A stretch of 64,000 bases of DNA. Source: Thermofilum sp. NZ13. Lineage in GTDB: Archaea > Thermoproteota > Thermoprotei > Thermofilales > Thermofilaceae. Below the pieces are notes generated by a model. That model was not told the origin of the DNA, did no database searches, and saw nothing but the letters and a program-made list of their open reading frames with translations. Both the position numbers and the translations under genes were made by a program. The number at the start of each line of letters is the position of its first letter. The stretch's first letter is position 1. Shown piece by piece: positions 51,577 through 61,371 of the stretch. The stretch spans positions 1 through 64,000 of the forward strand of contig NDWX01000010.1 of assembly GCA_002855745.1 (NCBI GenBank), written 5' to 3'.

Positions 51577-54500
51577 TTAGGTCTGAAGAAGCCCGAGAAG
51601 GTAAACGAGCTTTACGCTATTCTCGACATATTTTCTAGCAACGTTATCAAGGAATCTTGTACCCTTCTCGTGATCGCGGTATATTCTGTCTCCAAGCCAG
51701 TTCCTACTGTTGACAAGCTCTCGCTCGACGTCTGCTAGGCTTATAGCGTTAAGTTGGAAGGTCTGCCGCGCCTCCTCCGAGAGGTTGCGCTGAAGCTCCT
51801 CTAGCCCTGTAACATCCATCCCTAGGAACTTCCTGATTCTCGGCTTCGCATCATCCACGAGGCCCATCTGAATTAACCCGCTGAGAAGCGCTGCGTGGTA
51901 GGTGAGCCCTAGCATGTGGAGCTCTTCGCGGACCCGGTTTACATCAAATACGATTAACTTGAAGTTGTTGTTAAGCAACTCTTCAAGCCTTTTCTGGGCC
52001 TCGCCTGTTGACTTAACCCTGTAGAACTCCTTGACGAACTTCTCTACTACAGTTTCCTCGCCATCGAATATCGCGATATAGCCATACACTAGATCCCCCC
52101 TGTCGTCTAGCGGTACTAGGAGGACATCGAGAGAGGCGAGTTTGAGATGGCGGCCCGGCTTTGGGACGTAAAGCTTCTTCCCCTGAAGGAGCAGTGCTAT
52201 CTTGTGGGATGAGAGGATGTATTCGACGACTCGCTTGGCCAAATCTCTCGCCAGATCCCATTTTCCTCCAAGGCCTATCCATTCGATGTGAGCTTCCTCG
52301 TCACGCGCGAGGAGCAGAACCTCTGCGACTATACTGGGGGTGTAAGCATCCAGCTCCCGGTAGATTTTCTCCCAATCCAGCTTCTCTATCAGGCCAGCGC
52401 ACTCCTCCTCCCAGAGAACCAGCGTCTTCCGTCCTCCAAGTGTTGACAGCGAGTAGGAGAAAGTAAAGAGGGGGAGCCTATATGCTTCTCGCAGGAAAAC
52501 CATGAGGAAGGCAAGTCCAAGCCTGATTCTCCTTAAATCCTCCTGGTAGTCGAGTTCGATTAAACTGCCGTACGTGTAGTCCTGGTACTTGCCAGCAGTA
52601 AGGGCTGGTATTTCCACGACTCGCCTGTCCCTAACGATTATAGTCCCACTCTCCGTCTCGACGGGGCGCCCCCGCTCCCGCTCAATTATCCATACCGTCT
52701 TGTAGGGGTACTTGTGATACAAACCGAAGCCCCCTGTTGGGGGTATAACGTTACTGATTGCCTCCGAAAGTAAGCGCCCTCGGAGGTAATCGTGCACAAT
52801 GCTCGCTCGCTCCCCCCACTTTGCCTTAATTTTCCTGTACTCTTCAAGAGCGAAGGCCAACGCATCGCTCCTCGAGAGCACGCTCTCGCTTAGTGGTTGC
52901 ACTATTACTCTCCTAACGGATCTCCCGGTTTCTCCTCCCTTTCGAATCGCGGTTACGATGCCATCTGACGAGTAATCTAAGCAGCCTACCTGAAATTTCT
53001 CTACGAGGTCTGAGAAAGATATGTCCTCTAGGTACTTCTCGCCACTGTCATCGACTAAGACACGTTTGATCCCGAAGGGGGGCGCGAACTCGTAGAAGTT
53101 GATGTTGTACCATGTGCTCTCGCCTCGGCGCGTGAGGGAGCCGTTGCTGTAGAGGCCCAGCTTCTCAAGAAACTCTGACTCCTGCCTTGAAAGTCTCTGC
53201 CCAGACTTGACTTTAAACAGTGTGTAGAAGAGTAGGCCGTACTTGTTGTCCTTGTTGATCAAAGTTACCTCGATTGGGCTTTCGACCCAAGCCTTCAGAA
53301 CCTCAGCACCTCTGCTTAGGAGCTCGCGGTCCCACCTAGCCCCCGGAAGGATCACGGTCTCGGTGTACGGGATAGTTTCCCTTCTCCCCTTTCTACCGTT
53401 TCGTTGCCAAAATTCACGAACATCATCCGGTAGGCCGATGTGCACAACTCTGGCCACAGCTCCTATATCAATGCCCTGAGTGAGAGTTCGAGGGGAGATG
53501 ACAACTTTCACCCTCCCCTCTCTCATGAGGTTCTCGATCTCCTTCCGCCTCTCCTTACTCACCAAGTGGTGATGGGAGGCCACGAGGCTTTTCTTCTCAT
53601 CCGGAAGCGAAGCCACGAGTTTCCTGTAGATCTCTTCAGCCCTGTTTATGCTCCGAGTGAAAACCAGCGTTGCATACTCGTCGTCGACGTACCCACGCAA
53701 GAGGTCGGTGGGGTCTAGGCGCCATGGAGAGACCTCGACCCCTAAAGCCTGGAGGGCCTCTACTACTTTGAAGTAGTTCTTCTTAAACGCGTCGAAATTC
53801 TCGAGCGCCTCAGCAACCTCCTTCCCCTCACTGAGCTTTTCAACGAGGCTTTTGTACTCCCTGAGCTTCAGCCACTCCTGTAGCAGATTCTTGCCGAGGG
53901 CTATGTACACCCTGTCCTCGCGCCTGAAAGGCTTACCGTCGATGATCGCGCAGTCCTTTCCCGTGTACTCTTTCAGCACGGAGCACATGTCCTCAGGATT
54001 GGAGAGGGTAGCCGTTAGAACAGCCACCTGCAAGCCGCCTCTCACTTCGGCGAGAATTCTGATGAGTGAGAGGAGTAGCGAGAGCCCCCGCGGGCTGTAG
54101 AAGTCGATCTCATCGACGACCAGGAGGTCCAGCTCGTTTATAAAGCCTAACAGAAGGCTGCTCGAAGGCTTTACGGCCAGCCTTTTAACGTCCATGAGAA
54201 GGAAAGCCGGGTTAGTCACGACGATATCGGCATTCCTGATTTCGCTCTTTAGCTGGCCGAAGGTTTTCCCAGAAGCGCTTGCCCTCGTAGTTGCATCCAC
54301 CGCGTAGACCTTTAAACCCGTAGCTGAGGAGTACTCTTCAAGTCGCGACAGCTGGTCGTAGGACAAAGCCAGTGTCGGGTAAACAGCGAGCGTCTTCTTC
54401 CGTTCTTTAGCCACGTAGAGCCACCATGCTTCCGTTTTACCGCTTCCTGTGCCCGACCTCAGTACTACGTTTTTTCCACGGACGAGCTCCTGGAAGGCCA

Positions 54501-54678
54501 CGTACTGGTGCTTGTAGAGCTTCCTTCCAGCCAGGTAGGAAAGCCTCGGTGAACTCGGGGGACACTCAATGATCTCACCAAAGGTGACGTTTACGGTCTC
54601 CGGCTCTACGCTAGGCTCAGTGAAGCTGTAGAAGTCCACTTCAAGCCTCTTGAACACCTCCTCCGTGCTTATCATCAC
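51577..54678 (-). CDS. SF2 DEAD/DEAH-type helicase with large C-terminal domain
   Basis: The 1033-residue protein has Q-motif YKHQYVAFQEL, Walker A GTGSGKT (76-82), Walker B VVDEIDFYS, motif III LTATLS, and motif VI FWQRNGRKGRR. The two helicase domains cover about 1-480, like Hrq1/MrfA or Ski2-like enzymes. The 550-residue remainder has no known domain but contains conserved-looking helices. Unwinding of DNA or RNA is likely; repair or RNA turnover cannot be told apart. It stands alone, divergent from the VTT gene, with 76 bp between them. Confidence 0.85.
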   Translation of the reverse strand: MMISTEEVFKRLEVDFYSFTEPSVEPETVNVTFGEIIECPPSSPRLSYLAGRKLYKHQYVAFQELVRGKNVVLRSGTGSGKTEAWWLYVAKERKKTLAVYPTLALSYDQLSRLEEYSSATGLKVYAVDATTRASASGKTFGQLKSEIRNADIVVTNPAFLLMDVKRLAVKPSSSLLLGFINELDLLVVDEIDFYSPRGLSLLLSLIRILAEVRGGLQVAVLTATLSNPEDMCSVLKEYTGKDCAIIDGKPFRREDRVYIALGKNLLQEWLKLREYKSLVEKLSEGKEVAEALENFDAFKKNYFKVVEALQALGVEVSPWRLDPTDLLRGYVDDEYATLVFTRSINRAEEIYRKLVASLPDEKKSLVASHHHLVSKERRKEIENLMREGRVKVVISPRTLTQGIDIGAVARVVHIGLPDDVREFWQRNGRKGRRETIPYTETVILPGARWDRELLSRGAEVLKAWVESPIEVTLINKDNKYGLLFYTLFKVKSGQRLSRQESEFLEKLGLYSNGSLTRRGESTWYNINFYEFAPPFGIKRVLVDDSGEKYLEDISFSDLVEKFQVGCLDYSSDGIVTAIRKGGETGRSVRRVIVQPLSESVLSRSDALAFALEEYRKIKAKWGERASIVHDYLRGRLLSEAISNVIPPTGGFGLYHKYPYKTVWIIERERGRPVETESGTIIVRDRRVVEIPALTAGKYQDYTYGSLIELDYQEDLRRIRLGLAFLMVFLREAYRLPLFTFSYSLSTLGGRKTLVLWEEECAGLIEKLDWEKIYRELDAYTPSIVAEVLLLARDEEAHIEWIGLGGKWDLARDLAKRVVEYILSSHKIALLLQGKKLYVPKPGRHLKLASLDVLLVPLDDRGDLVYGYIAIFDGEETVVEKFVKEFYRVKSTGEAQKRLEELLNNNFKLIVFDVNRVREELHMLGLTYHAALLSGLIQMGLVDDAKPRIRKFLGMDVTGLEELQRNLSEEARQTFQLNAISLADVERELVNSRNWLGDRIYRDHEKGTRFLDNVARKYVENSVKLVYLLGLLQT

Positions 54679-54754
54679 GAACTCTTCCCAATGAGGGAGT
54701 GACTAATCCTGACCAGGACGAGAACGTTAATAAAGCGTTTGGTCATACGCTCAT

Positions 54755-55426
54755 GTGCATCCATTACTCGACTGGCTACTACGGATAGCTAGCGGAGTTG
54801 GCGGGTATCTTGGCATCTTTGTCATCTCGATAATCGGCAATTTAATTCCGTTTATCCCTATACCGTACCTAGTCGCCGTGTACCTCTACTCAGCGCTCAT
54901 CCCAGGGTCAAACCCTCTCCTAGTCGGCGTGGTGAGCGGAGTTGGAGCAGGCTTGGGCAAGCTCCTAGTTTATTTGGCCAGCCGGGGGGCCTCACACTTT
55001 ATAATAAGTAAGGAAACCCGTGAGAGGTACACCCGAATCTCTTCCATGTTGGGGAAATGGGGTGCGGTAGCAGTCTTTCTTTTCGCGGCTACACCGAGCC
55101 CTGATGATGCAATAATAATACCCCTAGGGCTAATGGGGTATGATCCACTTAAGTTCTTCCTTGGAGTAGCTTCAGGCAAGATCATCATTAGCGTTCTGGT
55201 AGCCTACACGGGGGTTGCTGTCGCCAGGATCACCGGAGGAGAGTTCTTCATGGGGCTCCTAACATCGATTATTTTATTCGTGATTGTTATGCTGATAATC
55301 TCTCTGATTAATTGGGAAAACATTTTAACAGTTCTCGCAGAGAGAGGTGTTAAAGGCCTGCTTGAGGAGGTCAAAAACAAAGGCCTCGAAGCGGTTTTCT
55401 ACCCGAGAAAAACAAATAAAGAATAG
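54755..55426 (+). CDS. VTT/DedA-like membrane protein
   Basis: The 223-residue product has five to six hydrophobic segments and the VTT signatures: IIGNLIPFIPIPYLVA (with the reentrant Pro-rich loop), VSGVGAGLGKLLVYLASRG and FLFAATPSPDDAIIIPLGLMGY. DedA/VTT proteins are thought to be membrane scramblases or transporters. GTG 54755 is the start. It lies 18 bp before prs on the same strand. Confidence 0.8.
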   Translation: MHPLLDWLLRIASGVGGYLGIFVISIIGNLIPFIPIPYLVAVYLYSALIPGSNPLLVGVVSGVGAGLGKLLVYLASRGASHFIISKETRERYTRISSMLGKWGAVAVFLFAATPSPDDAIIIPLGLMGYDPLKFFLGVASGKIIISVLVAYTGVAVARITGGEFFMGLLTSIILFVIVMLIISLINWENILTVLAERGVKGLLEEVKNKGLEAVFYPRKTNKE

Positions 55427-55443
55427 CTAGGCAAAAGTAGAAC

Positions 55444-56331
55444 GTGACCGTCTACGCTCTCGAAAATTCTTACGGCATAGCCGCTGGGATAGCAAAGTCT
55501 ATTGGAGACAAGCTTGTCCAGGTAGAGTACAAGCTCTTCCCAGACGGTGAAAGCTACATAAGAGTACAGCAGAGGCCAGAAGGCCCTGCAGTGCTTGTTG
55601 CTTCCCTGTACCCCAACCCCGACAAGAGGATCTTCGAGCTCTTCATGGCGGTTGAAGCTCTAAGGGCCATCACGCAGGATGTGGTAATAGGAGTAGTGCC
55701 CTACATGGCTTACGCGAGACAGGATAGGAGGTTTCTGGATGGTGAGCCGATCAGCGTGAAGGTGGTGCTTAAAACTCTCGAAGCGCTCGGTCTCGACGCC
55801 CTAATCGTTGTCGACATACACAAGCCCGCAGTCCTCGATGAGTACTGGGGAAAGCCTTACCGCAACGTCTTAGTTGACAAGCAGGTAGCAGACTACTTCA
55901 AAGGCAAGCTTTCGAACCCGCTGGTTCTAGCACCTGACGCCGGGGCGTTAGAGCGGGCTAAAAGAGTTGCAGAACAACTAAATGCAGATTACGATCACTT
56001 GGTGAAGGAGCGGGACAGAGTAACCGGGGAGGTCAGGGTCTCCACAAAGGAGATTAGCGTCACTGGGAGGGACATCCTCATCGTGGACGACATCATAAGC
56101 ACTGGCGGTACTATGGCGTTAGCGGCCAAGACGGTCCTCGCGCAAGGAGCCAGGAGCGTTTACGCCTCATGCACGCACGCCGTCATGGTTAAGGGAGCGT
56201 TGGACCTTCTCCTGTCCTCCGGTATACAAGAGGTTGTTGCCACGGACACCGTGCCCTCCCCGGTATCAAAGATTTCCGTTACACCCGCAGCCGTTGAGGC
56301 ACTTAAAGACCTATTGGAAGAAGTTCTCTAG
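55444..56331 (+). CDS. prs: Ribose-phosphate pyrophosphokinase (PRPP synthase)
   Basis: The 295-residue enzyme makes PRPP from ribose 5-phosphate and ATP. Diagnostic parts are FPDGESYIRVQ, YMAYARQDRRFLDGEPISVKVV, DIHKPAVLDEYWG and the PRPP-binding loop DILIVDDIISTGGTMA. It has the compact archaeal class III length. The 3' end overlaps the HerA-like gene by 21 bp on the opposite strand. Confidence 0.95.
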   Translation: MTVYALENSYGIAAGIAKSIGDKLVQVEYKLFPDGESYIRVQQRPEGPAVLVASLYPNPDKRIFELFMAVEALRAITQDVVIGVVPYMAYARQDRRFLDGEPISVKVVLKTLEALGLDALIVVDIHKPAVLDEYWGKPYRNVLVDKQVADYFKGKLSNPLVLAPDAGALERAKRVAEQLNADYDHLVKERDRVTGEVRVSTKEISVTGRDILIVDDIISTGGTMALAAKTVLAQGARSVYASCTHAVMVKGALDLLLSSGIQEVVATDTVPSPVSKISVTPAAVEALKDLLEEVL

Positions 56332-58002
56332 TTTTGCTGTTTTGTCGGGCTTCTTCTGATTACTTCCTAGCGAGTTAGCCTTAGCTTCGCGATGGGAGAA
56401 TAATAGTTTTGAAATGTCGAGGAACTCCTGTCTTCCGCTCCACGCTTTGGACCAATCAACGTCCTTCCCGCCGAGCTCCACTGCATAAAGTTCACTGAAG
56501 CTATGGATGTTCACGATGGCAGGGAGTGGAGCCGCGGCTCCAGACACCAGGGCCTGCCCGACCGTCAGGCTGGAGAGACTCTGAACAAGCTCGGCTGTAA
56601 TGTCCTCTACACTCAGCATTATGTGGCGTTGATCTTCGGGGTTTGTGGTCCTCATTGCTATGAGTGTACCGCACTGAGCCAGCAAGGTCTGGCTTAGCTC
56701 TCTAGGCCTCTGGCTGACGATACCTAACCCTACTCCGAACTTTCTGCCTTCTTTAGCTATTTTCTCGAGGATCTGGCGGGAGGGGGTCTCACGGTCTTTA
56801 GGAGCGTAGATGTGCGCTTCCTCAACTATCACGAGTACCGGTAGCGAGGCACCTGCCTGAACGTGGGCTGACACGACCCTCCACAAGGCGCGTAAAATAG
56901 TCGCTGTAGTCGTGATCTGAACCTCGCTGGGTAAGCCTCCAAGGGCTACTATTGTCAACCCCTCGTCGAAGAGCCTCCTGTAAACCTGCGCGTAGGCCTG
57001 CCCGCTCTTCTCTGGTTCCGGTGCCAATACCCTCTCGTAAATCTCCTTGCTTGCAGAAGGGGAGGTGATGAAAGAGAGTTCTGGGTCATCTAGCAAGCTT
57101 GCCAGCTTAAGCCTAAGGTCTGTAGCCGAATCATCGCGGCCTCTAATTTCCTCAAGAAGTTTGCCTGGCTCGAAGTATATTGGGTCATCCGGAGTGGCCT
57201 CTCCCCACTTCTCACGGCGAACGGCTAGTAGGGCCTCGCGTAGGTGGAGGAGTTGCTTCGTTGCGCGGCTATCAAGCCTGAGAAGCTCCGCAATCTCCTC
57301 AAAGCCTAAGCTCCACAATGGTACTTCGAGAGACTGCGGGTCAATGCCGTACCTCCTTCTGAGCATCTCCTGGAGAACCCCACTGGGAGAGAATACCCTG
57401 ACTCTGCCCTGAAACAGTTTCGCGAGGGGGACGTACTCGCTATGAGTGTCTATAAGCAAGATGCGGGGTGAAGTGTACCTTTCGAGGATTCTAGATACGA
57501 TCACTGCAACCGTGTTCGATTTCCCGGAGCCAGTCATAGCTAGAACCGCGAAATGCCTAGAGGCGAGCATGTTTAAGTCGAGCGTGAAGTTGACGCCTGG
57601 AGCCGCAACTAGGGTGCCTACATCGATATCGTAGGAAGACAGGAGTGGTTTAAGCTGGTCTACACCAGCTAGGAAAACCCTCTCGCCAGGAGCTGGAAGG
57701 CTTTCCACGCCTCTAACGACCTTCCCGTCACGCACGTAGCCTACCACAACGGCCGTTATCTCGTTCCTTGTGACGATTACGTCTTCATACCCTTCGAGTT
57801 CCTCGAGGACGCGCCCGCGCTTGTAGAGCTCGTCCGTGAGAAGATAGCCGGCGATAAGCGCCAAGTGCTTGGTTCCACTGCTCGAACGGAAGGTCACGTA
57901 CGTCCCAGGCCTGGACACTAGCCTGAAAGCTTCGTCGGGAACAGCTATTCTAAGCAAGTTTCGTCCAAAGACGTTCACTATCTTGCCAACTTCGCCACTC
58001 AA
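56311..58002 (-). CDS. herA: HerA-type hexameric DNA translocase
   Basis: The 563-residue ATPase pairs with NurA in DNA end resection. It has an N-terminal HAS-barrel (1-125), Walker A MTGSGKSN (156-163), Walker B IVEEAHIYAPK and the sensor-like SQRPREL, arginine-finger region ISVxx TNPEDQRHIML. Length is slightly above Sulfolobus HerA (about 500). It follows nurA by 58 bp on the same strand. Mre11 and Rad50, which often flank this pair, are not here. Confidence 0.92.
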   Translation of the reverse strand: MSGEVGKIVNVFGRNLLRIAVPDEAFRLVSRPGTYVTFRSSSGTKHLALIAGYLLTDELYKRGRVLEELEGYEDVIVTRNEITAVVVGYVRDGKVVRGVESLPAPGERVFLAGVDQLKPLLSSYDIDVGTLVAAPGVNFTLDLNMLASRHFAVLAMTGSGKSNTVAVIVSRILERYTSPRILLIDTHSEYVPLAKLFQGRVRVFSPSGVLQEMLRRRYGIDPQSLEVPLWSLGFEEIAELLRLDSRATKQLLHLREALLAVRREKWGEATPDDPIYFEPGKLLEEIRGRDDSATDLRLKLASLLDDPELSFITSPSASKEIYERVLAPEPEKSGQAYAQVYRRLFDEGLTIVALGGLPSEVQITTTATILRALWRVVSAHVQAGASLPVLVIVEEAHIYAPKDRETPSRQILEKIAKEGRKFGVGLGIVSQRPRELSQTLLAQCGTLIAMRTTNPEDQRHIMLSVEDITAELVQSLSSLTVGQALVSGAAAPLPAIVNIHSFSELYAVELGGKDVDWSKAWSGRQEFLDISKLLFSHREAKANSLGSNQKKPDKTAKLENFFQ

Positions 58003-58060
58003 GGCGTACTCACAACATGCATGGGGTTTACGTAAATAAATCGATCACTGGCGATCAACC

Positions 58061-59317
58061 TTAAAGAGCGATTTCCCGACCGATAGGCGAGAGGATACTC
58101 TTTAAAGCTCCGCTGGAGTCCCGCCAGAGCCTTGTGGCAAAAGCCTCGGCAAGCTCTTGCGAAAGCACTGCTTTGTGGTGTACAACCGCAAGAGGGCGCG
58201 GGTACCCGCTTCTTTCATCGGCGAGCTCCGAGAGCGTTGCCATCACGTCCTCCAAGCGATCCATAGGCACTAGCTCGCTGGGAAAGGATGCCTGAAGAAC
58301 GGGACCAGCCCTCGAGATCTTAAAGTACACAACGGTGAACCTGTTGAACCTATACGCGCGTTTAATCGTATCCGAGGACGCTATTGGGTCTCGTGGAGGA
58401 GAAACGGGTTTGAGCGACCTTGCTTTCATGTCCTCCCGTAAAACAAGATACAAGCGCTCCTTTGCATGCCAGATGATACTAAGCAGAACCGCATCGCTGA
58501 TCCACCCCTGCACGCCGAGCACCTCAGATAAAAAGCGGCTTGTGGTCTCCTTCGCCACCCATATAGGCATGATCCCACTTTCCTTGGCCCGTGAGAGTAA
58601 CTCGCCCAGTAGCCTCAAGTAGAAGTTAACCTCGGTGTACGCTACGCTGAAATCTATGAGGATCTGCTTGCTGAGACCTTCTTCAATTCCTAGATCTGAC
58701 AGCGGCTCGTACAAAGACTCGGCGTGATCGTAGATTGTCGCCAAGAATCGGGCAACAGCCTTCAGGAACCTCGCCGCGTCCTCCTCCTTACCGGCCTCCT
58801 CAATCAACCCATCGATAGCTCTGTTCACTTCATCCTCTACATCTTTTAGCACGGTCTGTAGAGGCACCCCCCGAGCTCTAAGAGCAGAGTGCACCTGTGT
58901 GACAGCCTCATAAGATGAACCGTACCCAGCGAGGAGCGATGCCAAGCAGCTTCCGTCAAACACTACCAGCTCGACACCCCTCCTGACAGCCCTTATACCC
59001 TCTAATAGCTCGAGCGAGCCCATGATTAGCGAAGCCCTCGTCTCCCCAAGGAACTTAGGAATGAGTATGTGAGGTAACGGGTGCCGCGCCCCCGGCATGC
59101 CGTCTACGAGCCTCCTGGAGACAACTCCGACAGAAGCCAGCGAAAGCAGGGAAACGAAAGACCCCTGCCTTTCGCTCAACGCGTAGCTCCCATCGATAAA
59201 CCACGAGCTGCTTAACGGCCGGCTTTTTATTTCATCAGCCTCTTCAAGCTCGCTCTTTGCCCTGGACACGATTTCCTCGATTTCCCAAATCAGCTTTGAT
59301 TTATCCAGTCTGTGCAT
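58061..59317 (-). CDS. nurA: NurA-domain 5'-3' nuclease
   Basis: The 418-residue protein has the NurA signature SSWFIDGSYALSERQGSF with Asp42 as a metal ligand, VVFDGSCLASLLAGY carrying a second catalytic Asp, and IDFSVAYTEVNFY. It trims DNA ends with HerA. It is first in the nurA-herA operon and diverges from the M20 peptidase gene. Its promoter must lie in the 67 bp between. Confidence 0.88.
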   Translation of the reverse strand: MHRLDKSKLIWEIEEIVSRAKSELEEADEIKSRPLSSSWFIDGSYALSERQGSFVSLLSLASVGVVSRRLVDGMPGARHPLPHILIPKFLGETRASLIMGSLELLEGIRAVRRGVELVVFDGSCLASLLAGYGSSYEAVTQVHSALRARGVPLQTVLKDVEDEVNRAIDGLIEEAGKEEDAARFLKAVARFLATIYDHAESLYEPLSDLGIEEGLSKQILIDFSVAYTEVNFYLRLLGELLSRAKESGIMPIWVAKETTSRFLSEVLGVQGWISDAVLLSIIWHAKERLYLVLREDMKARSLKPVSPPRDPIASSDTIKRAYRFNRFTVVYFKISRAGPVLQASFPSELVPMDRLEDVMATLSELADERSGYPRPLAVVHHKAVLSQELAEAFATRLWRDSSGALKSILSPIGREIAL

Positions 59318-59357
59318 AATGAGACTTCAACAACTTTTCGGCCCTTAAGGGCTAAAA

Positions 59358-59365
59358 GTATATTT
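59358..59365 (+). promoter_or_regulatory. TATA box of the M20 peptidase - MoaDE operon
   Basis: GTATATTT is centred about 26 nt before GTG/ATG at 59385-59390, consistent with leaderless initiation and with transcription of both the peptidase and the overlapping MoaD-MoaE gene. Confidence 0.5.
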
Positions 59366-59384
59366 TCCCCCTCGCCTGAAAAAT

Positions 59385-60623
59385 GTGATGCCTGAAGGCT
59401 TTGACATGGTAAGCTTCCTGCTCGAGCTCGTGAGAATTCCTAGTGAGTCGGGGTACCAAGGAAACACCATCGTGAGGCGTAACTACAGGGAGATTGTCGC
59501 GCTCATCGAAAAAACAGCCGTTGAGAACGGGCTAACAGTTGAGCGCTTGGAGCTCCTTAACGGAGACATACCATCTCTCGTGATAGGGCTCCCTGATGCT
59601 CCTAGGAACAAACCATCGATGGCGTTTGTCACACACTATGACGTGGTTCCAGCTAAAGGCCCCTGGGTTGTGGACGGGCAGCAGATGGATCCTTACGAGC
59701 CGATAGTGAGAGACGGTAAAGTGTACGGTAGAGGGGCTGCGGACGACAAATCGGCTATCGCAGCTGTCATGGCGGGGCTTGTCTCTCTTAAAGGTGCAGG
59801 GGAGAAGTTGCGCTATGCTCCGTTTCTGGTGATTACTGGGGACGAAGAAGTAGGCGGCACCGGGGTTAAAGCCCTGCTGGAACAGGGTTACAGGTGGGAC
59901 CGCGTTGTGATCGTTGATTCGGGCTCCGAGTACGTTTCAGTTGGGGCAAGCGGCGTTGTTCACGGATGGATTAAGGTGAGGGGAAAATCCGGTCACGCAG
60001 GCTATCCTCACGAGACACGCAACGCAGTAGAGGACTTATTGAAGCTATTGTGGGAGCTATGGGAGTACAAGGCTCTCAGACATGGGAAGCTGTCGAAGCT
60101 CCCCTCTCCTCCAGGTAGCCCGGTGCCCCAGGTCTGGGGACGCTTTACAGTAACTGTGGTTAAACTCCCGGAAACAGAACCCGAGAAACACAACAGAGTA
60201 CCTGGAGAGGCGTGGGCGGGATTTGACATGAGGCTAATACCGGAGGAAAGGGTAGAAGACGCTCTGCATGAGTTCTACGCATACTTCTCGTCAGCCGTAT
60301 CCAAACTAGGTATTAGCGCGAAAGTTGAGGTAATCACAAGTCAGCCGGGTTGGTACGCGAAGAACGAGCTCTTCGTCAGAGAGGTTGTAGAGGCCGCGAA
60401 GAAAGCTTACAGAGATGTGGGCTTCCTTGGTGAGCCTTCTGTTGCCGCCGAGCTGGGAGGGAACGATGGAACTTACTTTGACCTCTACGGCATGGACGTC
60501 GTGGCGTTCGGAACCATACGCGAGGGGACGAACATTCACTCCGAAGGTGAGTTCGTCTACATTGAAGACCTAGAGATGTTTAAGCGCTTTATGGTAAACA
60601 TTCTTTTAGGGGATTCTCGTTGA
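59385..60623 (+). CDS. M20-family metallopeptidase
   Basis: The 412-residue protein shows the M20 zinc motifs: FVTHYDVVP (first His), GRGAADDKSAIAAVM (bridging Asp), ITGDEEVGGTG (catalytic and metal Glu), and a later GTIREGTNIHSEGE (last His). The dimerisation domain (about 185-300) with GKSGHAGYPHETRN is normal. Likely substrates are short peptides or N-acylated amino acids. GTG 59385 or ATG 59388 starts it. The stop overlaps the TTG of the MoaD-MoaE gene by 3 bp. Confidence 0.88.
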   Translation: MMPEGFDMVSFLLELVRIPSESGYQGNTIVRRNYREIVALIEKTAVENGLTVERLELLNGDIPSLVIGLPDAPRNKPSMAFVTHYDVVPAKGPWVVDGQQMDPYEPIVRDGKVYGRGAADDKSAIAAVMAGLVSLKGAGEKLRYAPFLVITGDEEVGGTGVKALLEQGYRWDRVVIVDSGSEYVSVGASGVVHGWIKVRGKSGHAGYPHETRNAVEDLLKLLWELWEYKALRHGKLSKLPSPPGSPVPQVWGRFTVTVVKLPETEPEKHNRVPGEAWAGFDMRLIPEERVEDALHEFYAYFSSAVSKLGISAKVEVITSQPGWYAKNELFVREVVEAAKKAYRDVGFLGEPSVAAELGGNDGTYFDLYGMDVVAFGTIREGTNIHSEGEFVYIEDLEMFKRFMVNILLGDSR

Positions 60624-61309
60624 AAGTTAAGGTTAGGTACTTGGCCTTCTTCAGAGATTTAACGAAATGCAGCGAGGAGATCTTTGAAATCCCTGAGAGC
60701 GAAGCTAAGGTGGCTGACATCTTAACAACTGTTTCCGAAAAATATCCGCGTATGAAAGACTACGTAAACAGCGGGGAATTCGTTGTCCTCCTAAACAACA
60801 AAAGCGCGAGGCTCGGCGACACCGTAGTTGAAGGGGATGAGGTCATCCTCATGCCCCCAATTTCTGGGGGCTCACACTATGCATTCGTCGACTCTGTGGA
60901 TCCGGTCGTGCTGCTTGAAGCTATGCTCAAAGCCCTCGATGACAGCGCAGGAGCCGTGGCCGTCTTCATTGGAAGAGTGAAGGGCTCAATCGACGGGAAA
61001 AAGGTAAGCGAGCTTTACTACGAGACCTTTGAGCCGATGTCGACGTCCACACTCGCGAAGATAGGTGAGGAGGAATCGCTGAATCACGGGCTCCTCTACG
61101 CGACAATCTACCACAAGAAGGGCTCTGCCAAGCCCGGGGAGCCAGTGCTGTTCATAGGAGTAGCCTCAGAGAGTCGAGAAAACGCTCTAGGCGCCTTGGG
61201 AGCGATCCTAGAGCGCGTAAAGCACGAAGCCTACGTTTGGAAGCTTGAAAAACGAGAAGACGGTGAGTTCTGGATACTGGGAGACAGAAAAAGGGTGCCA
61301 AGAGGCTAG
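60620..61309 (+). CDS. MoaD-MoaE fusion, molybdopterin synthase
   Basis: Residues 1-84 are a MoaD-type ubiquitin fold ending in PPISGG (Gly83-Gly84). Residues 86-229 are MoaE (HYAFVDSVDPVV, GAVAVFIGRVKG, YHKKGSAKPGEPVLFIGVAS, and YVWKLEKREDGEFWILG with the active lysines). In the usual enzyme the MoaD C-terminal glycine must be free to carry the thiocarboxylate. Here it is followed directly by SHYAFV, so cleavage after Gly84 is expected, as found for other MoaD-MoaE fusions that are cut by a JAMM protease. TTG start, coupled to the M20 gene. Confidence 0.93.
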   Translation: MKVKVRYLAFFRDLTKCSEEIFEIPESEAKVADILTTVSEKYPRMKDYVNSGEFVVLLNNKSARLGDTVVEGDEVILMPPISGGSHYAFVDSVDPVVLLEAMLKALDDSAGAVAVFIGRVKGSIDGKKVSELYYETFEPMSTSTLAKIGEEESLNHGLLYATIYHKKGSAKPGEPVLFIGVASESRENALGALGAILERVKHEAYVWKLEKREDGEFWILGDRKRVPRG

Positions 61310-61371
61310 GGGTTAACGAAGTGCTCCTGAAATCGCGTGAACTGATTTGTAGAGGTGAATCAGCCACTAGG

